Shown: positions 21,091-30,415, counted from the stretch's first letter. The stretch is DNA of 64,000 nt from Arcobacter_B sp049472135 (GCF_049472135.1 NZ_JBMOVV010000010.1:1-64000); one strand, 5' to 3'. Notes: generated by a model not told the origin, from the letters alone. Translations and numbers: made by a program.

Positions 21091-21924
21091 TTACCCTTGA
21101 GTAAGCTTTTTATAGGCTTCTATTTTTTGAGTAATTTCATTTTTTACTTGTGAAATGTCATAAATCTCAAAATTTTCAATAGTTGGATAAGATTTTATAA
21201 TATCATCAAACTCTTCTATTGTTTTGTCAATTGATTTTGCTTCTATTACTGGAATATTTAATTTTTTGATTAAATCTTCATTATATGATTTATCTTCTCT
21301 TTTGAATAAAACAGGACTATTTCCACATGAAATAGACTCTAATGCAGTTTGAAGTGATGCTGTTAATAAGTATTTACTGTTTTGAATAGTTTCTACATAC
21401 TCTTCTTCATCTATTACCTCATTAAAGTGTTGAGTAAATACTTTTTCATTCCCTAAAAAGAAATAATGCCCCATAAGAAGAGTAATTTCATGTTTAGAAG
21501 ACTCTTTTACCCCTTGTAAAAATAGTTCATTGTAATCATCATCTCCAAAGAAAATAGTTTTTTCAATACTTGGATTTTCAACTTTTGTATAAAGTTGTTT
21601 ATCTACAATAATTTCACCTAATTCATCTAAATTATAAACAAGTGAACAAAACTCATTCATTCCTTCTTTCATTAACTCATTTGTTTCATCAGTATCATAA
21701 AGTAGGATATCTCTTTTTTGCATGATATTATGAAGGTTTCTTACAACATCAATATTTACATATCTTCTAATACCTAATAAGTCTTTTGCAAAAGCTCCTG
21801 CCCTAAAATCACTAGTACATAAAATAGGATCAAACTCTTTTAATTCATTTACAATAGCTGCACATCTTTTTGCACCTTCAAGACCTATTGCATGACCACT
21901 TTTTGCATAAAAATAAACTTGCAT
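21091..21924 (-). CDS. Unknown protein with GT-B-like pattern
   Basis: 277 aa, cytoplasmic, no signal peptide or membrane segment. Not a family I can name. The N-terminus (VYFYAKSGHAIGLEGAKRCA) resembles the 'G-H' start of GT-B glycosyltransferases such as PseG or MurG, and the late segment with LLTASLQTALESISCGNSPV matches in shape the acceptor/UDP-sugar loop 'alpha-E-alpha' seen in that fold. Key nucleotide-sugar residues cannot be confirmed. It stands alone between the mnmG unit and ccoG, with AAAAGG 8 bases before its ATG. Confidence 0.6.
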   Translation of the reverse strand: MQVYFYAKSGHAIGLEGAKRCAAIVNELKEFDPILCTSDFRAGAFAKDLLGIRRYVNIDVVRNLHNIMQKRDILLYDTDETNELMKEGMNEFCSLVYNLDELGEIIVDKQLYTKVENPSIEKTIFFGDDDYNELFLQGVKESSKHEITLLMGHYFFLGNEKVFTQHFNEVIDEEEYVETIQNSKYLLTASLQTALESISCGNSPVLFKREDKSYNEDLIKKLNIPVIEAKSIDKTIEEFDDIIKSYPTIENFEIYDISQVKNEITQKIEAYKKLTQG

Positions 21925-22137
21925 ATTAATTACCTTTTATAATGGTTTGTATATATTTAAGTAGATAGTATACTAAAAAGCTACAAAGGGTTTAATTAAA
22001 TTAAGTTTAAAATAAAATATTAGTTTTATATGAAAAGAATATTAAAAGTATTATTCTTTAATTAAGAACGAGAAGAATAATACTTTTATGTTAAGTGTAA
22101 TGAAAAGATTTGGATAGATGAAAACTTATTTAATTTC
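21925..22137. other. Intergenic region with terminator hairpin
   Basis: Between the 277-aa gene and the small ORF at 22138. Besides the hairpin at 22044-22087, annotated separately, it holds A/T-rich sequence that must contain the promoter of the 277-aa gene on the minus strand. No confident promoter boxes were found. Confidence 0.4.
22044..22087 (-). terminator. Strong hairpin after the mnmG unit
   Basis: Perfect 15-bp inverted repeat (22044-22058 with 22073-22087), loop of 14. It lies about 50 bases after the stop of the 31-aa ORF on the minus strand and is the first strong hairpin after mnmG. The tail is only TTTT, so it could also be an RNA-stabilising structure. Confidence 0.6.
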
Positions 22138-22233
22138 TTACGAAAAATATAAGTTTGCACCAATTGCAATGATTGTTAACACCTTTACTATTAATATTTG
22201 TGCAATTTTATTGTTTTTTATTTTATCAATCAT
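22138..22233 (-). CDS. 31-aa membrane peptide ORF downstream of mnmG
   Basis: Short ORF beginning MIDKIKNNKIAQ and ending in a single hydrophobic segment (VLTIIAIGANLYFS). A basic N-terminus followed by one membrane helix predicts a small inner-membrane peptide with its N-terminus in the cytoplasm. The start is supported by AAGGA 5 bases before the ATG. It lies 25 bases after the mnmG stop and before the hairpin at 22044-22087, so it should be on the mnmG transcript. I do not recognise a family. A longer plus-strand frame (from 22118) covers the same bases but has no comparable ribosome site. Confidence 0.5.
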   Translation of the reverse strand: MIDKIKNNKIAQILIVKVLTIIAIGANLYFS

Positions 22234-22258
22234 TGTTTTCCTTTTTTAAATTATATTG

Positions 22259-24136
22259 TTAATTACTATTTTTAGAACTTTTAACACTCATATACATATG
22301 AATAACATCAATTGCTGCTGGTGTTATTCCTGAAATTTCACTTGCATTGAAAAGAGTAGGTGGTCTAAATTTTTCTAGCTTTTCAATAGCTTCATTTGAT
22401 AATCCAGAGATTTGTTTGTAATCAAAATCTTCAGGGATAGTCATTTTAAGCATTTTTTTCATTTTATCGATTTGCTTCTTTTGTTTTTCAACATATCTAT
22501 AATATTTTGCTTCTACTAAAATTTGCTCTTTTAAATAGTCTGATAAATCAGAGAATTGAGGTAAAAATTCGTTAAAGTGTTCTATTTGTACTGTACTTCT
22601 TCCTACAATATCAACTAAAAGAACTCTATCTTTGATTTTATCTTGTCCTAATCTTTCAAGTAGTTCAAGGTTCTCTTTTTTAGATGTGAACCATTCTTCT
22701 CTCATAAATTCAATAGCATCATCAATAGCTTTTTGTTTGAATTTTACTTTTTCAATAGTTTCATCATCAATAAGTCCAAGTTCATGACCATATCCAGATA
22801 ATCTTAAGTCAGCTCCTTCTTCTCTTAAAAGAAGTCTGTATTCAGCTCTTGAAGTAAACATTCTATATGGTTCATTTGTTCCTTTAGTAACTAAGTCGTC
22901 GATTAAAACTCCAATATAAGCTTCATCCCTTCTTAGTATAAAAGGCTCTTTCCCATCTATTGCTAATGCAGCATTAATACCTGCCATAAGACCTTGAGCT
23001 GCTGCTTCTTCATAACCAGTTGTAGCATTAATTTGACCTGCATTATAAAGGTTTTTAACTTTTTTAGTCTCTAAAGTGTGTTTTAACTCAGTAGGGTCTA
23101 CATAATCATATTCGATTGCATATCCATATCTAATGATTTTTGCATTCTCTAAACCAACGATTGAATGAATCATCTCTTTTTGAACATCAATAGGTAATGA
23201 TGTTGATAAACCATTTATATAATATTCTGTACACATTGAAGTTTGTGGTTCTAAGAATAATTGGTGTCTATCTCTCTCAGCAAATCTATTTACTTTATCT
23301 TCAATACTTGGACAATATCTAGGCCCTGTACCTTCGATTTGACCTGTGAATAGTGGAGTTCTATCGAAGTTTGATCTAATAGTATCATGCGTTCCAAGGT
23401 TTGTATATGTAATATAACATGGGTATTGAGTAGGATTAAACTCTTCTTTGTTTGTTCTAAAAGAGAAAGGTGCTGGATTTACATCTCCACCGTGCATTTC
23501 CATGTTTTCAAAATTGATTGATTTTCCATCAAGTCTTGCAGGTGTTCCTGTCTTTAGTCTTCCTACATTTAATCCAAGCTCTTTTAACTGAATAGATAGA
23601 GTTGAAGATGGTAGCTCCCATGCTCTACCTGCATCATACTTATTCTCACCAATGTGGATAAGTCCTTTCATAAATGTACCAGTTGTAAGGATAACTTTTG
23701 AAGCTTCGAACTCTTCTTGAAGTCTTGTTTTTACACCGTAAACTTCTTTATTGGCATTTACTAGAAGTTCACTTACTTCATCTTGGTATACTTCAAGATT
23801 GTCTGTGTTGTGACAAACTTTTCTCATATACTCTCTATATTTATCCATATCAATTTGAGCTCTACTTCCTTGAACTGCTGCACCTTTTGAAGCATTTAGG
23901 ATTCTAAACTGAATACCTGTTGCATCAGTACATAGACCCATTTCTCCACCTAAGGCATCAAGTTCTCTAACTAGGTGACCTTTTGCAAGTCCACCAATAG
24001 CAGGGTTACAAGAAGCAGCTCCAATTTGCTCTACTAACATTGTAATAAGTAGGGTTTTTTTACCCATTCTTGCAGATGCTAAGGCTGCTTCAATACCAGC
24101 ATGTCCTCCACCTACAACGATAATATCATATTTCAT
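22259..24136 (-). CDS. mnmG: tRNA uridine-5-carboxymethylaminomethyl modification enzyme MnmG
   Basis: FAD- and NADH-using partner of MnmE that installs the cmnm5 group on U34 of certain tRNAs. 625 aa, the usual size. FAD site VVGGGHAGIEAALASARMG at the N-terminus, the GidA signatures GLAKGHLVRELDALGGEMG and ATTGYEEAAAQGLMAGINAA, and the C-terminal helical domain ending ISGITPAAIDVIHMY that binds MnmE. Normal for the family. Monocistronic apart from the small ORF behind it; divergent from ribE. Confidence 0.97.
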   Translation of the reverse strand: MKYDIIVVGGGHAGIEAALASARMGKKTLLITMLVEQIGAASCNPAIGGLAKGHLVRELDALGGEMGLCTDATGIQFRILNASKGAAVQGSRAQIDMDKYREYMRKVCHNTDNLEVYQDEVSELLVNANKEVYGVKTRLQEEFEASKVILTTGTFMKGLIHIGENKYDAGRAWELPSSTLSIQLKELGLNVGRLKTGTPARLDGKSINFENMEMHGGDVNPAPFSFRTNKEEFNPTQYPCYITYTNLGTHDTIRSNFDRTPLFTGQIEGTGPRYCPSIEDKVNRFAERDRHQLFLEPQTSMCTEYYINGLSTSLPIDVQKEMIHSIVGLENAKIIRYGYAIEYDYVDPTELKHTLETKKVKNLYNAGQINATTGYEEAAAQGLMAGINAALAIDGKEPFILRRDEAYIGVLIDDLVTKGTNEPYRMFTSRAEYRLLLREEGADLRLSGYGHELGLIDDETIEKVKFKQKAIDDAIEFMREEWFTSKKENLELLERLGQDKIKDRVLLVDIVGRSTVQIEHFNEFLPQFSDLSDYLKEQILVEAKYYRYVEKQKKQIDKMKKMLKMTIPEDFDYKQISGLSNEAIEKLEKFRPPTLFNASEISGITPAAIDVIHMYMSVKSSKNSN

Positions 24137-24218
24137 AGTTTCTCCAAAAATATCAGGTAGTATTTATATTATTTATAAGTCATTTGAAGCTTTCGAATAG
24201 TAATTTTTTGTATAAAAA

Positions 24219-24247
24219 TTGGCTTCAGAATATTTTTTTCGTATAAT
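24219..24247 (+). promoter_or_regulatory. Candidate sigma-70 promoter of ribE
   Basis: TTGGCT (24219-24224), 17 bases, TATAAT (24242-24247): the best-matching promoter I can see in the window. It would leave a leader of about 108 bases before ribE. The leader shows no FMN-riboswitch core that I can recognise. Confidence 0.5.
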
Positions 24248-24362
24248 ACCAAAAAAATATGATTATTCCAAATATATTTTAACTTTTTTTAAGATTTAAT
24301 GCTTAATTTAGAAATTAAATGTTATTAGATACTATATCGTATAAAAAATATGAAGGAATACA

Positions 24363-24983
24363 GTGTTTACTGGACTTATAAGAGAGATGGCTCAAGTAGT
24401 GAGCCTTAAAAATAACTTCTTAACATTAAAAGCAAAGTATAGCCCAAAAATAGGGGATTCTATAGCAGTAAATGGTGCATGTTTAACTGTTGTTAGATTT
24501 ACAAGTGATACTTTTACAGTAGAACTTTCACCAGAATCTCAAAAAATTTTGGCAATGGAAAACTATAGAAATGAAGTACATATTGAGCCTGCTATGATGA
24601 TGGGTGATAGATTTGAAGGTCATATAGTTCAAGGTCATGTTGATTGTTTAGGAACAATTAGTGCTATTAAAAACAATGGTAACTCAACTGATTTTTATGT
24701 GTCACTTCCAAGTGAATATTCAAAATATATTATTCCAAAAGGGAGTGTGACAATCGATGGTGTTTCACTTACTGTAAATGATGTAATGAAAGACTCATTT
24801 AGACTTACAATCATTCCTCATACAATTGAGAACACTTTATTTAAAAGATATAAAGTGGGAACAAAAGTAAACCTAGAAACTGATATGTTTGCTAGATATG
24901 TTTATAATATGTTCAAAGGAACAAAAGATAAAAATGACCAACTTTCTTGGGGTGAAGTAGATAGAATTATGGCTTCATATTAG
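24363..24983 (+). CDS. ribE: Riboflavin synthase, alpha subunit
   Basis: Converts two molecules of 6,7-dimethyl-8-ribityllumazine to riboflavin. 206 aa, made of two lumazine-binding repeats: the first starts MFTGLI, the second with FEGHIVQGHVDCLG near residue 83. Each has the GxSLTV/GACLTV strand (SIAVNGACLTVV and TIDGVSLTVND). The start is GTG at 24363 with GAAGGA 6 bases upstream; the conserved MFTGLI sequence fixes it. It stands alone, with no other rib gene adjacent. Confidence 0.95.
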   Translation: MFTGLIREMAQVVSLKNNFLTLKAKYSPKIGDSIAVNGACLTVVRFTSDTFTVELSPESQKILAMENYRNEVHIEPAMMMGDRFEGHIVQGHVDCLGTISAIKNNGNSTDFYVSLPSEYSKYIIPKGSVTIDGVSLTVNDVMKDSFRLTIIPHTIENTLFKRYKVGTKVNLETDMFARYVYNMFKGTKDKNDQLSWGEVDRIMASY

Positions 24984-25006
24984 TAAAATTCTATTTTAAT
25001 AGAGTA

Positions 25007-25027
25007 AAATCAATTTTAAATTGATTT
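25007..25027. terminator. Weak hairpin between ribE and the response regulator gene
   Basis: A 10-bp A/T-rich inverted repeat (25007-25016 with 25018-25027) between two convergent genes. It is flanked by A- and T-rich bases but lacks G/C pairs and a long T-run, so it is only a possible bidirectional terminator. Confidence 0.35.
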
Positions 25028-25045
25028 CCTCTATGTTTAAAGATA

Positions 25046-25960
25046 TTAGTAAATACTAAACTCTTCTTCGTCATCATCTTCAAATAAGAAACCTAAAGAT
25101 TCTTCAACTTTTTTTAGACTTGAGATATCTATTTCTATAGATTTATAAGATTCAATTTCTTCATTACTATTTAAAACTGGGAAGATAACACTATCTAACC
25201 AATAATGTCCACCATTTCGTTTTTTGTTTTTAACATTATTTTTCCAATGTCCATTTTCTTCAATACTTTTTTTAATTTCATTAAATTCATTTGATTGAGG
25301 TTCTTCTCTTATAATGTCATAGTATGCTCCAATAAGCTCCTCTTTTTTAAATTTTGAAATATTTAAAAATAAGTCACTTGCATAAGTGATTTTACCTTCA
25401 AGGTCTAACTCTAAACTAATCGTGTGAGCGTTAAAAAGGTCATTCATAGATTTAGTTCTAGCTTGCTCTTTCATAATTCTTTTTACTTTTTCTTCTGACT
25501 CTCTTAGAATTTGAGCATTTAGCTTTTCAAGTTCTTTGTTTTTCTCTTTTATTTGTTTATTATGTAAAGTTGGAAGATATGCCACATAAATCTTATCAAG
25601 TAAATCATCTCCACTAATAGGCTTTATGATGTACTGAGTAATTTGCATGTTGATTGATTCTAATAAATAGCTTTTATCTTCATGAGCTGTAAGGAAAACT
25701 GTAGGAATAGTGTTGTCAATCTTCTTAATTTCTTTTATCATTTCGACCCCATTTAAAACGGGCATACTTATATCTGATAAAATAATATCAATCTTATCTC
25801 TATTCTCTTTAAATTTATCAAGACCATCTTGTCCATCAGTTGCAGGTATGATATCTTTAAAAACATAGGAAAGTAACTTTACCATTTCTGTTCTTACAGA
25901 GTCTTCATCTTCAACATATAAAATAGTTAATTTACTAAGTACTTCCATATAGTTTCGCAT
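25046..25960 (-). CDS. Response regulator with PAS domain (REC-coiled coil-PAS)
   Basis: 304 aa. Receiver domain at residues about 12-125 with the acidic pocket (YVEDED), phospho-acceptor Asp63 in LSDISMPVLNG, Thr91 and Lys113 (IIKP). A charged coiled coil (about 130-170) leads to a PAS domain at about 175-285 (LDLEGKITYASDLFLNISKF, YWLDSVIFPVLN). The tail is very acidic (FEDDDEEEF). There is no DNA-binding, GGDEF, HD-GYP or kinase domain, so it probably acts through protein contacts. AAGGA stands 6 bases before the ATG. No kinase is adjacent, although an orphan kinase lies at 3569. Confidence 0.87.
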   Translation of the reverse strand: MRNYMEVLSKLTILYVEDEDSVRTEMVKLLSYVFKDIIPATDGQDGLDKFKENRDKIDIILSDISMPVLNGVEMIKEIKKIDNTIPTVFLTAHEDKSYLLESINMQITQYIIKPISGDDLLDKIYVAYLPTLHNKQIKEKNKELEKLNAQILRESEEKVKRIMKEQARTKSMNDLFNAHTISLELDLEGKITYASDLFLNISKFKKEELIGAYYDIIREEPQSNEFNEIKKSIEENGHWKNNVKNKKRNGGHYWLDSVIFPVLNSNEEIESYKSIEIDISSLKKVEESLGFLFEDDDEEEFSIY

Positions 25961-26079
25961 AAATTATCCTTACTTTTAATACAATATTTTACAATTATTT
26001 CTTAAAAAAAGAAATAAATATTATAAGTAACAGTTCGTTATATAAGGGTAGGGAGTCTTTAAAGTAATAGAAGATTTAG

Positions 26080-26889
26080 TTATTTATTAATAGTTTGTTC
26101 TTCAGTTTTTTCTAATTTTTCTTTTTTTGTTTTAGCAGCTTGTTTATAAACATAGAAATATTTTTTCTTTAAAACATTAGCATACATTTCTACTGTTGCT
26201 GTTTTCATTTGTGGTAGTATTTGAATCTCTTTTACTTTTCCTACTTTTAAGCCTTCGATAAAAATATTATCCATCCCAGATGTTATGATTTCATCTCCAA
26301 CTTTAATTTCTGACCACATAGGAATAAATTTGATTAGAATTGATTTATCTTTTTTTGCTGTTAAAATACCAGGTGTTTTACTCTCTCCAATAAAGACAGC
26401 ATATGAACACTTTTCATTTCCATTTAAAAGTGCAACAGCTCTATCTTGTTCTTTTACAACAATCCCTGCAGCATAATCTTGAGTGATAAGACCTAAAATA
26501 GTATCATCTTTTTTTTCATAATCAAGCCATACTTTAGTGAAATCATTGAAGTTTATATAAGATAAAACTTTTGTTTGTTTTATGTCTATGTTTGTTTGAT
26601 TTTCTTCATTTGTAGAAATAAATCTATTTATACCTTCAAGTTTCTTTTGAGTTGTAAGATATAGGGCTCTATAGTTTTTTAGTTCTTCATTTTCAATTTC
26701 AAGTTCATCGATTCTAGAAGCTTGATTAAAGTATTTTTCAATACTTGTAGAAATATCAATAACAGAGTTTATATATGATAGTTTTATATCATTTAGGAAA
26801 GTAAAGTTTTTAGCAATTAGCCTATCTACCTCAAGAAGGTAAGATAGCCCAACTACTAAAAAAAGTACAATAAAAAAGAATTTACGCAT
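26080..26889 (-). CDS. mreC: Rod shape-determining protein MreC
   Basis: Bitopic inner-membrane protein of the elongasome that links MreB to the peptidoglycan synthases. 269 aa: one N-terminal membrane helix (FFFIVLFLVVGLSYLL), a coiled coil (about 50-90) and the double beta-barrel domain (VLSYINFNDFTKVWLDYEKK to IQILPQMKTATVEM). A Lys-rich tail follows. It overlaps mreB by 8 bases. It is the last gene of the queH-to-mreC run; mreD is not visible, as in other Campylobacterota. Confidence 0.94.
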   Translation of the reverse strand: MRKFFFIVLFLVVGLSYLLEVDRLIAKNFTFLNDIKLSYINSVIDISTSIEKYFNQASRIDELEIENEELKNYRALYLTTQKKLEGINRFISTNEENQTNIDIKQTKVLSYINFNDFTKVWLDYEKKDDTILGLITQDYAAGIVVKEQDRAVALLNGNEKCSYAVFIGESKTPGILTAKKDKSILIKFIPMWSEIKVGDEIITSGMDNIFIEGLKVGKVKEIQILPQMKTATVEMYANVLKKKYFYVYKQAAKTKKEKLEKTEEQTINK

Positions 26890-27913
26890 TAGTGATTAGT
26901 TTTAAAAGTGCATCCTCATCTAATACATTGCTTGTACCATAAGCTACTGCTAGAAGTGGATCTTCTGCAACTTTTACAGGAAGTTTTACAATATCAGCTA
27001 TATATTCATCTAAACCTCTAATAAGTGCTCCTCCTCCTGTAAGAATAACACCATTATCAACAACATCTCCTGCTAAATCAGGTGGCATATCTTCAAGAAC
27101 ACTTCTTACCGCAGAAACAATCTCTTTTAACGGCTCTTTAATTGCAGTTCTAACACCTTCACTTCCAAGTTCAATAGTTGAAAGTAAACCAGAGTTATCT
27201 CTACCTTTTACTTTGATTTTAAGTTCAGTATCAAGTTTAATAGCAGTTCCGATTTCAATCTTGATATTCTCAGCAGTTCTCTCACCTATATATAAGTTGT
27301 AGTTTTGTCTTACATAATCAATAATTGATTTATCAAACTTATCTCCAGCAACTTTGATTGATTTAGAAAGAACAAGTCCACCAAGAGAAGTTACACCAAT
27401 CTCAGTAGTACCACCACCAATATCAACAACCACATAACCAGAAGGGTCAGATACAGGAATTCCAGCACCAATAGCAGCTGCCATTGGTTCTTCTACTAGG
27501 AATACTTCTCTTGCACCTGCACTCATTGCTGATTCTTCTACGGCTTTTCTTTCAACTTGTGTAATACCGTAAGGAATACAAATAATGATTCTAGGTCTGA
27601 TAAAAGATTTTCTAGAGTGGGCTTTTTCAATAAAGTATCTAATCATTCTTTCAGTCATTTCAAAATCGGCAATAACCCCATCTTGCATAGGTCTAACTGC
27701 TTGAATGTTTAATGGTGTTTTACCAATCATTTGTTTAGCTTCTTGACCTACTGCTAAAATTTTATCTCTACCATACTTATCATTTTGTACTGCTACAACT
27801 GATGGTTCATTTATGATAATACCTTTTCCTTTTACAGAAACAATAGTATTAGCAGTTCCAAGGTCAATTGCCATATCACTTGAAAATAGACCAATTAATT
27901 TATCTAAAAACAC
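26882..27913 (-). CDS. mreB: Rod shape-determining protein MreB
   Basis: Bacterial actin homologue that positions cell-wall synthesis. 343 aa, the family length. ATP-site motifs are intact: phosphate 1 (MAIDLGTANTIVSVKGKGI), phosphate 2 (VVVDIGGGTTEIGVTSLGG) and the adenosine motif (GVILTGGGALIRGLDEYI). N-terminal hydrophobic residues (FLDKLIGLF) fit membrane attachment. 20 bases after clpX and overlapping mreC by 8, so co-expressed with both. Confidence 0.97.
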   Translation of the reverse strand: MFLDKLIGLFSSDMAIDLGTANTIVSVKGKGIIINEPSVVAVQNDKYGRDKILAVGQEAKQMIGKTPLNIQAVRPMQDGVIADFEMTERMIRYFIEKAHSRKSFIRPRIIICIPYGITQVERKAVEESAMSAGAREVFLVEEPMAAAIGAGIPVSDPSGYVVVDIGGGTTEIGVTSLGGLVLSKSIKVAGDKFDKSIIDYVRQNYNLYIGERTAENIKIEIGTAIKLDTELKIKVKGRDNSGLLSTIELGSEGVRTAIKEPLKEIVSAVRSVLEDMPPDLAGDVVDNGVILTGGGALIRGLDEYIADIVKLPVKVAEDPLLAVAYGTSNVLDEDALLKLITNA

Positions 27914-27933
27914 TTTATTCTCCCTCTCTTATC

Positions 27934-29163
27934 TTATGCGATTTTTGGTTCTTGTTCTTTTTTTACTACATCTTTTGTAATAGTAATTGTCTTGTTTTTA
28001 TATTTTGGAAGATCATACATAATGTCAAGCATAATATCTTCTAAAATTGATCTAAGACCTCTTGCCCCAGTTTTTCTTTCAATAGCTAATCTTGCTAGTT
28101 CTTTTAATGCATCTTTTTCAAATTGTAAGTTTACATCATCCATTTCAAAAAGTTTGATGTATTGTTTGATAAGTGCATTTTTTGGTTCTGTTAAAATATG
28201 TACCATATCATCTTCAGTGATTTCATTTAAAGTGGCTACCATATGTAATCTACCGATTAATTCAGGAATTAAACCATATTTTACTAAATCATCTGTTTCA
28301 ACTTGTGAAATGATTTTTTCATCTTCTTTTTTAGATTTTTTATCTTGATTAAAACCAAGTACGTTAGCACCTTGTTTTTTCTTGATAATATCTTCTAGTC
28401 CATCAAATGCTCCACCACAAACAAATAAAATATTAGTAGTATCAACTTGAAGTGCATCTTGTCCAGGGTGTTTTCTTCCACCTTTTGGTGGAACATTTAC
28501 AACAGAACCTTCTACTATTTTAAGTAGTGCTTGCTGAACACCTTCTCCTGAAACATCTCTAGTGATTGATCTGTTTTCACTCATTCTTGCAACTTTATCA
28601 ACTTCATCAATAAAGATAATTCCTCTTTGAGCTCTTTCAATATCACCATTTGCAGCTTGAACTAGTCTAGTAACCACATTTTCAACATCATCACCAACAT
28701 ACCCAGCTTCTGTAAGTGATGTAGCATCTGCGATTGCTAAAGGTACATCTAGATATTTAGAAATTGTTTGAGCTAAAAGTGTTTTACCTGAACCAGTAGG
28801 TCCAATTAAAAGAACATTAGATTTATTTAATTCTGTGTCATCATCAATTTCATTGTGTCTAAAAATTCTTTTGTAGTGGTTATAAACTGCAACTGATAAA
28901 ACTTTTTTTGCTCTTTCTTGACCTATTACATACTCATCTAAAATAGCTTTTAGTTCAGCTGGTGTTCTAAGCTTTATCTCTTCTTGAACTTTTTCTTCTT
29001 CAATTACTGATGGTAAGTGTTCCATATCTTCAGGAGTACTTCCATTCATTATTTCATGTGCAGCGCCAACACAAGCTTTACAAATACAAGCATTGTCACC
29101 AGCTATTACTGGATTGCTAGCGCTATCTGTTGCCCCACAAAAATCACACGTTACTTTACTCAT
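27934..29163 (-). CDS. clpX: ATP-dependent Clp protease ATP-binding subunit ClpX
   Basis: AAA+ unfoldase that feeds substrates to ClpP. 409 aa. Zinc-binding domain at the N-terminus (Cys6, Cys9, Cys28, Cys31), Walker A GPTGSGKT, pore loop GYVGDDVE, Walker B IIFIDEVDK, the RKH loop (GRKHPGQ), the ClpP-docking loop (LGF, in ANVLGFNQDKKS) and sensor 2 (GARGLR). All functional sites are present. It lies between lpxA (17 bases) and mreB (20 bases); clpP is not in the window. Confidence 0.97.
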   Translation of the reverse strand: MSKVTCDFCGATDSASNPVIAGDNACICKACVGAAHEIMNGSTPEDMEHLPSVIEEEKVQEEIKLRTPAELKAILDEYVIGQERAKKVLSVAVYNHYKRIFRHNEIDDDTELNKSNVLLIGPTGSGKTLLAQTISKYLDVPLAIADATSLTEAGYVGDDVENVVTRLVQAANGDIERAQRGIIFIDEVDKVARMSENRSITRDVSGEGVQQALLKIVEGSVVNVPPKGGRKHPGQDALQVDTTNILFVCGGAFDGLEDIIKKKQGANVLGFNQDKKSKKEDEKIISQVETDDLVKYGLIPELIGRLHMVATLNEITEDDMVHILTEPKNALIKQYIKLFEMDDVNLQFEKDALKELARLAIERKTGARGLRSILEDIMLDIMYDLPKYKNKTITITKDVVKKEQEPKIA

Positions 29164-29180
29164 TTTCTAAACCTATTTTT

Positions 29181-29960
29181 TTATTTTCTGTTATAAGGAA
29201 TTCCTCTTTTTGTGTTTAAACAAAAAGATGCTAATTCTTTTACATATTTATTTTCATTTTCTAGTAACTCATTTGCTACATCAGCTAAAGGTTTTCCTGC
29301 TTCAAATAAAGCTTTATATGCTGTTTTGATTGCATTGATGTCTTCTCTGTTTTCAAATCTTCTTCTTAAACCATTTAAGTTAAGACCTCTTAATACAGCT
29401 TTATTACCTTCAGCTAAACAAAATGGAGGAATATCTTGTGTTACTACAGAACCTCCACCAATCATAACTTGAGTTCCTATTTTACAAAATTGATGAATTG
29501 GAGTTAGACCCCCAACTACAACAAAGTCATCAATTTCAACATGACCTGCTAATGTTGCACAGTTAGCAAATACACAATTGTCACCAACAATTACATCATG
29601 AGCCACGTGAGTGTATCCCATGAATAAATTATTACTTCCAATTTTTGTTATAGAACCACCACCTTTAGTTCCTGGATTGAACAGTGTAAACTCTCTGATT
29701 TTATTATTGTCTCCAATAATCAGTTCTACATCTTCACCATCAAATTTTAAATCCTGTGGAATTGTTCCAATAGCAGCATGTGAAAAAATATGATTGTTTT
29801 TTCCAATTGTAGTTTTACCCTCTACAACTGTGTGTGAATCAATGATAGTTCCATCACCGATTTTTACATCTTTACCAATAATTGTGTAGGCACCAATAGT
29901 TACATTTTCACCTATTTGTGCACCATCTTCAATTATTGCTGTTTTATGAATATTACTCAT
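29181..29960 (-). CDS. lpxA: Acyl-ACP:UDP-N-acetylglucosamine O-acyltransferase LpxA
   Basis: First step of lipid A synthesis: moves a 3-hydroxyacyl chain from ACP to UDP-GlcNAc. 259 aa, normal. Left-handed beta-helix hexapeptides run through the first two thirds (AQIGENVTIGAYTIIGKDVKIGD in pattern), with the catalytic His in THVAHDVIVGD and the conserved GGLTPIHQFCKIG. The C-terminal helical part is complete. It lies 11 bases after fabZ, the usual pairing for these genes. Confidence 0.97.
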   Translation of the reverse strand: MSNIHKTAIIEDGAQIGENVTIGAYTIIGKDVKIGDGTIIDSHTVVEGKTTIGKNNHIFSHAAIGTIPQDLKFDGEDVELIIGDNNKIREFTLFNPGTKGGGSITKIGSNNLFMGYTHVAHDVIVGDNCVFANCATLAGHVEIDDFVVVGGLTPIHQFCKIGTQVMIGGGSVVTQDIPPFCLAEGNKAVLRGLNLNGLRRRFENREDINAIKTAYKALFEAGKPLADVANELLENENKYVKELASFCLNTKRGIPYNRK

Positions 29961-29971
29961 TTTTTACCTAA

Positions 29972-30415
29972 TTATTTGTCTACTACCATAGCTTTTAATT
30001 CAGCTTGAGCAACTAACTTATCATCAACATAAGCTTTTCCATCTAAAACGATTAGGTTACCTTTTAATTTTAAAACTTCGATTTTATAAACTAATTGGTC
30101 ACCTGGTTTTACAGGGTTTCTAAATTTTGCTTTGTCAATACTCATGAAGTAAATAACTTTGTTTTGTAACTCTTCATTTGTTAAGTCATTACTCTTAAGA
30201 GCTAAAACTCCACCTGCTTGTGCCATACCTTCTAAAATTAATACACCAGGGTAAATTGGGTGTCCAGGGAAGTGCCCCATGAATGCAGGCTCACTTATAG
30301 AGATATTTTTATACCCTACAATGCTTTCACCTTTTTGCATTTCAGTAATTCTATCTACTAATAAAAAAGGGTATCTATGAGGAAGTATTTCTTGAATTTC
30401 CGTAATATCTAACAT
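29972..30415 (-). CDS. fabZ: 3-hydroxyacyl-ACP dehydratase FabZ
   Basis: Dehydrates 3-hydroxyacyl-ACP in fatty acid elongation. 147 aa hot-dog fold. Conserved N-terminal LPHRYPFLLVDRI and active-site stretch GHFPGHPIYPGVLILEGMAQ with the catalytic His and, on the following helix, Glu. It competes with LpxA for the same substrate, so their joint location keeps fatty acid and lipid A synthesis in balance. Confidence 0.97.
   Translation of the reverse strand: MLDITEIQEILPHRYPFLLVDRITEMQKGESIVGYKNISISEPAFMGHFPGHPIYPGVLILEGMAQAGGVLALKSNDLTNEELQNKVIYFMSIDKAKFRNPVKPGDQLVYKIEVLKLKGNLIVLDGKAYVDDKLVAQAELKAMVVDK

Noticed and set aside
22118..22252. 44-codon plus-strand ORF with a hydrophobic C-terminus
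   Set aside because: It has no clear ribosome site and lies opposite the better-supported minus-strand ORF at 22138-22233.
24248..24362. FMN riboswitch in the ribE leader
   Set aside because: The leader is long enough, but no conserved RFN-element core is recognisable.
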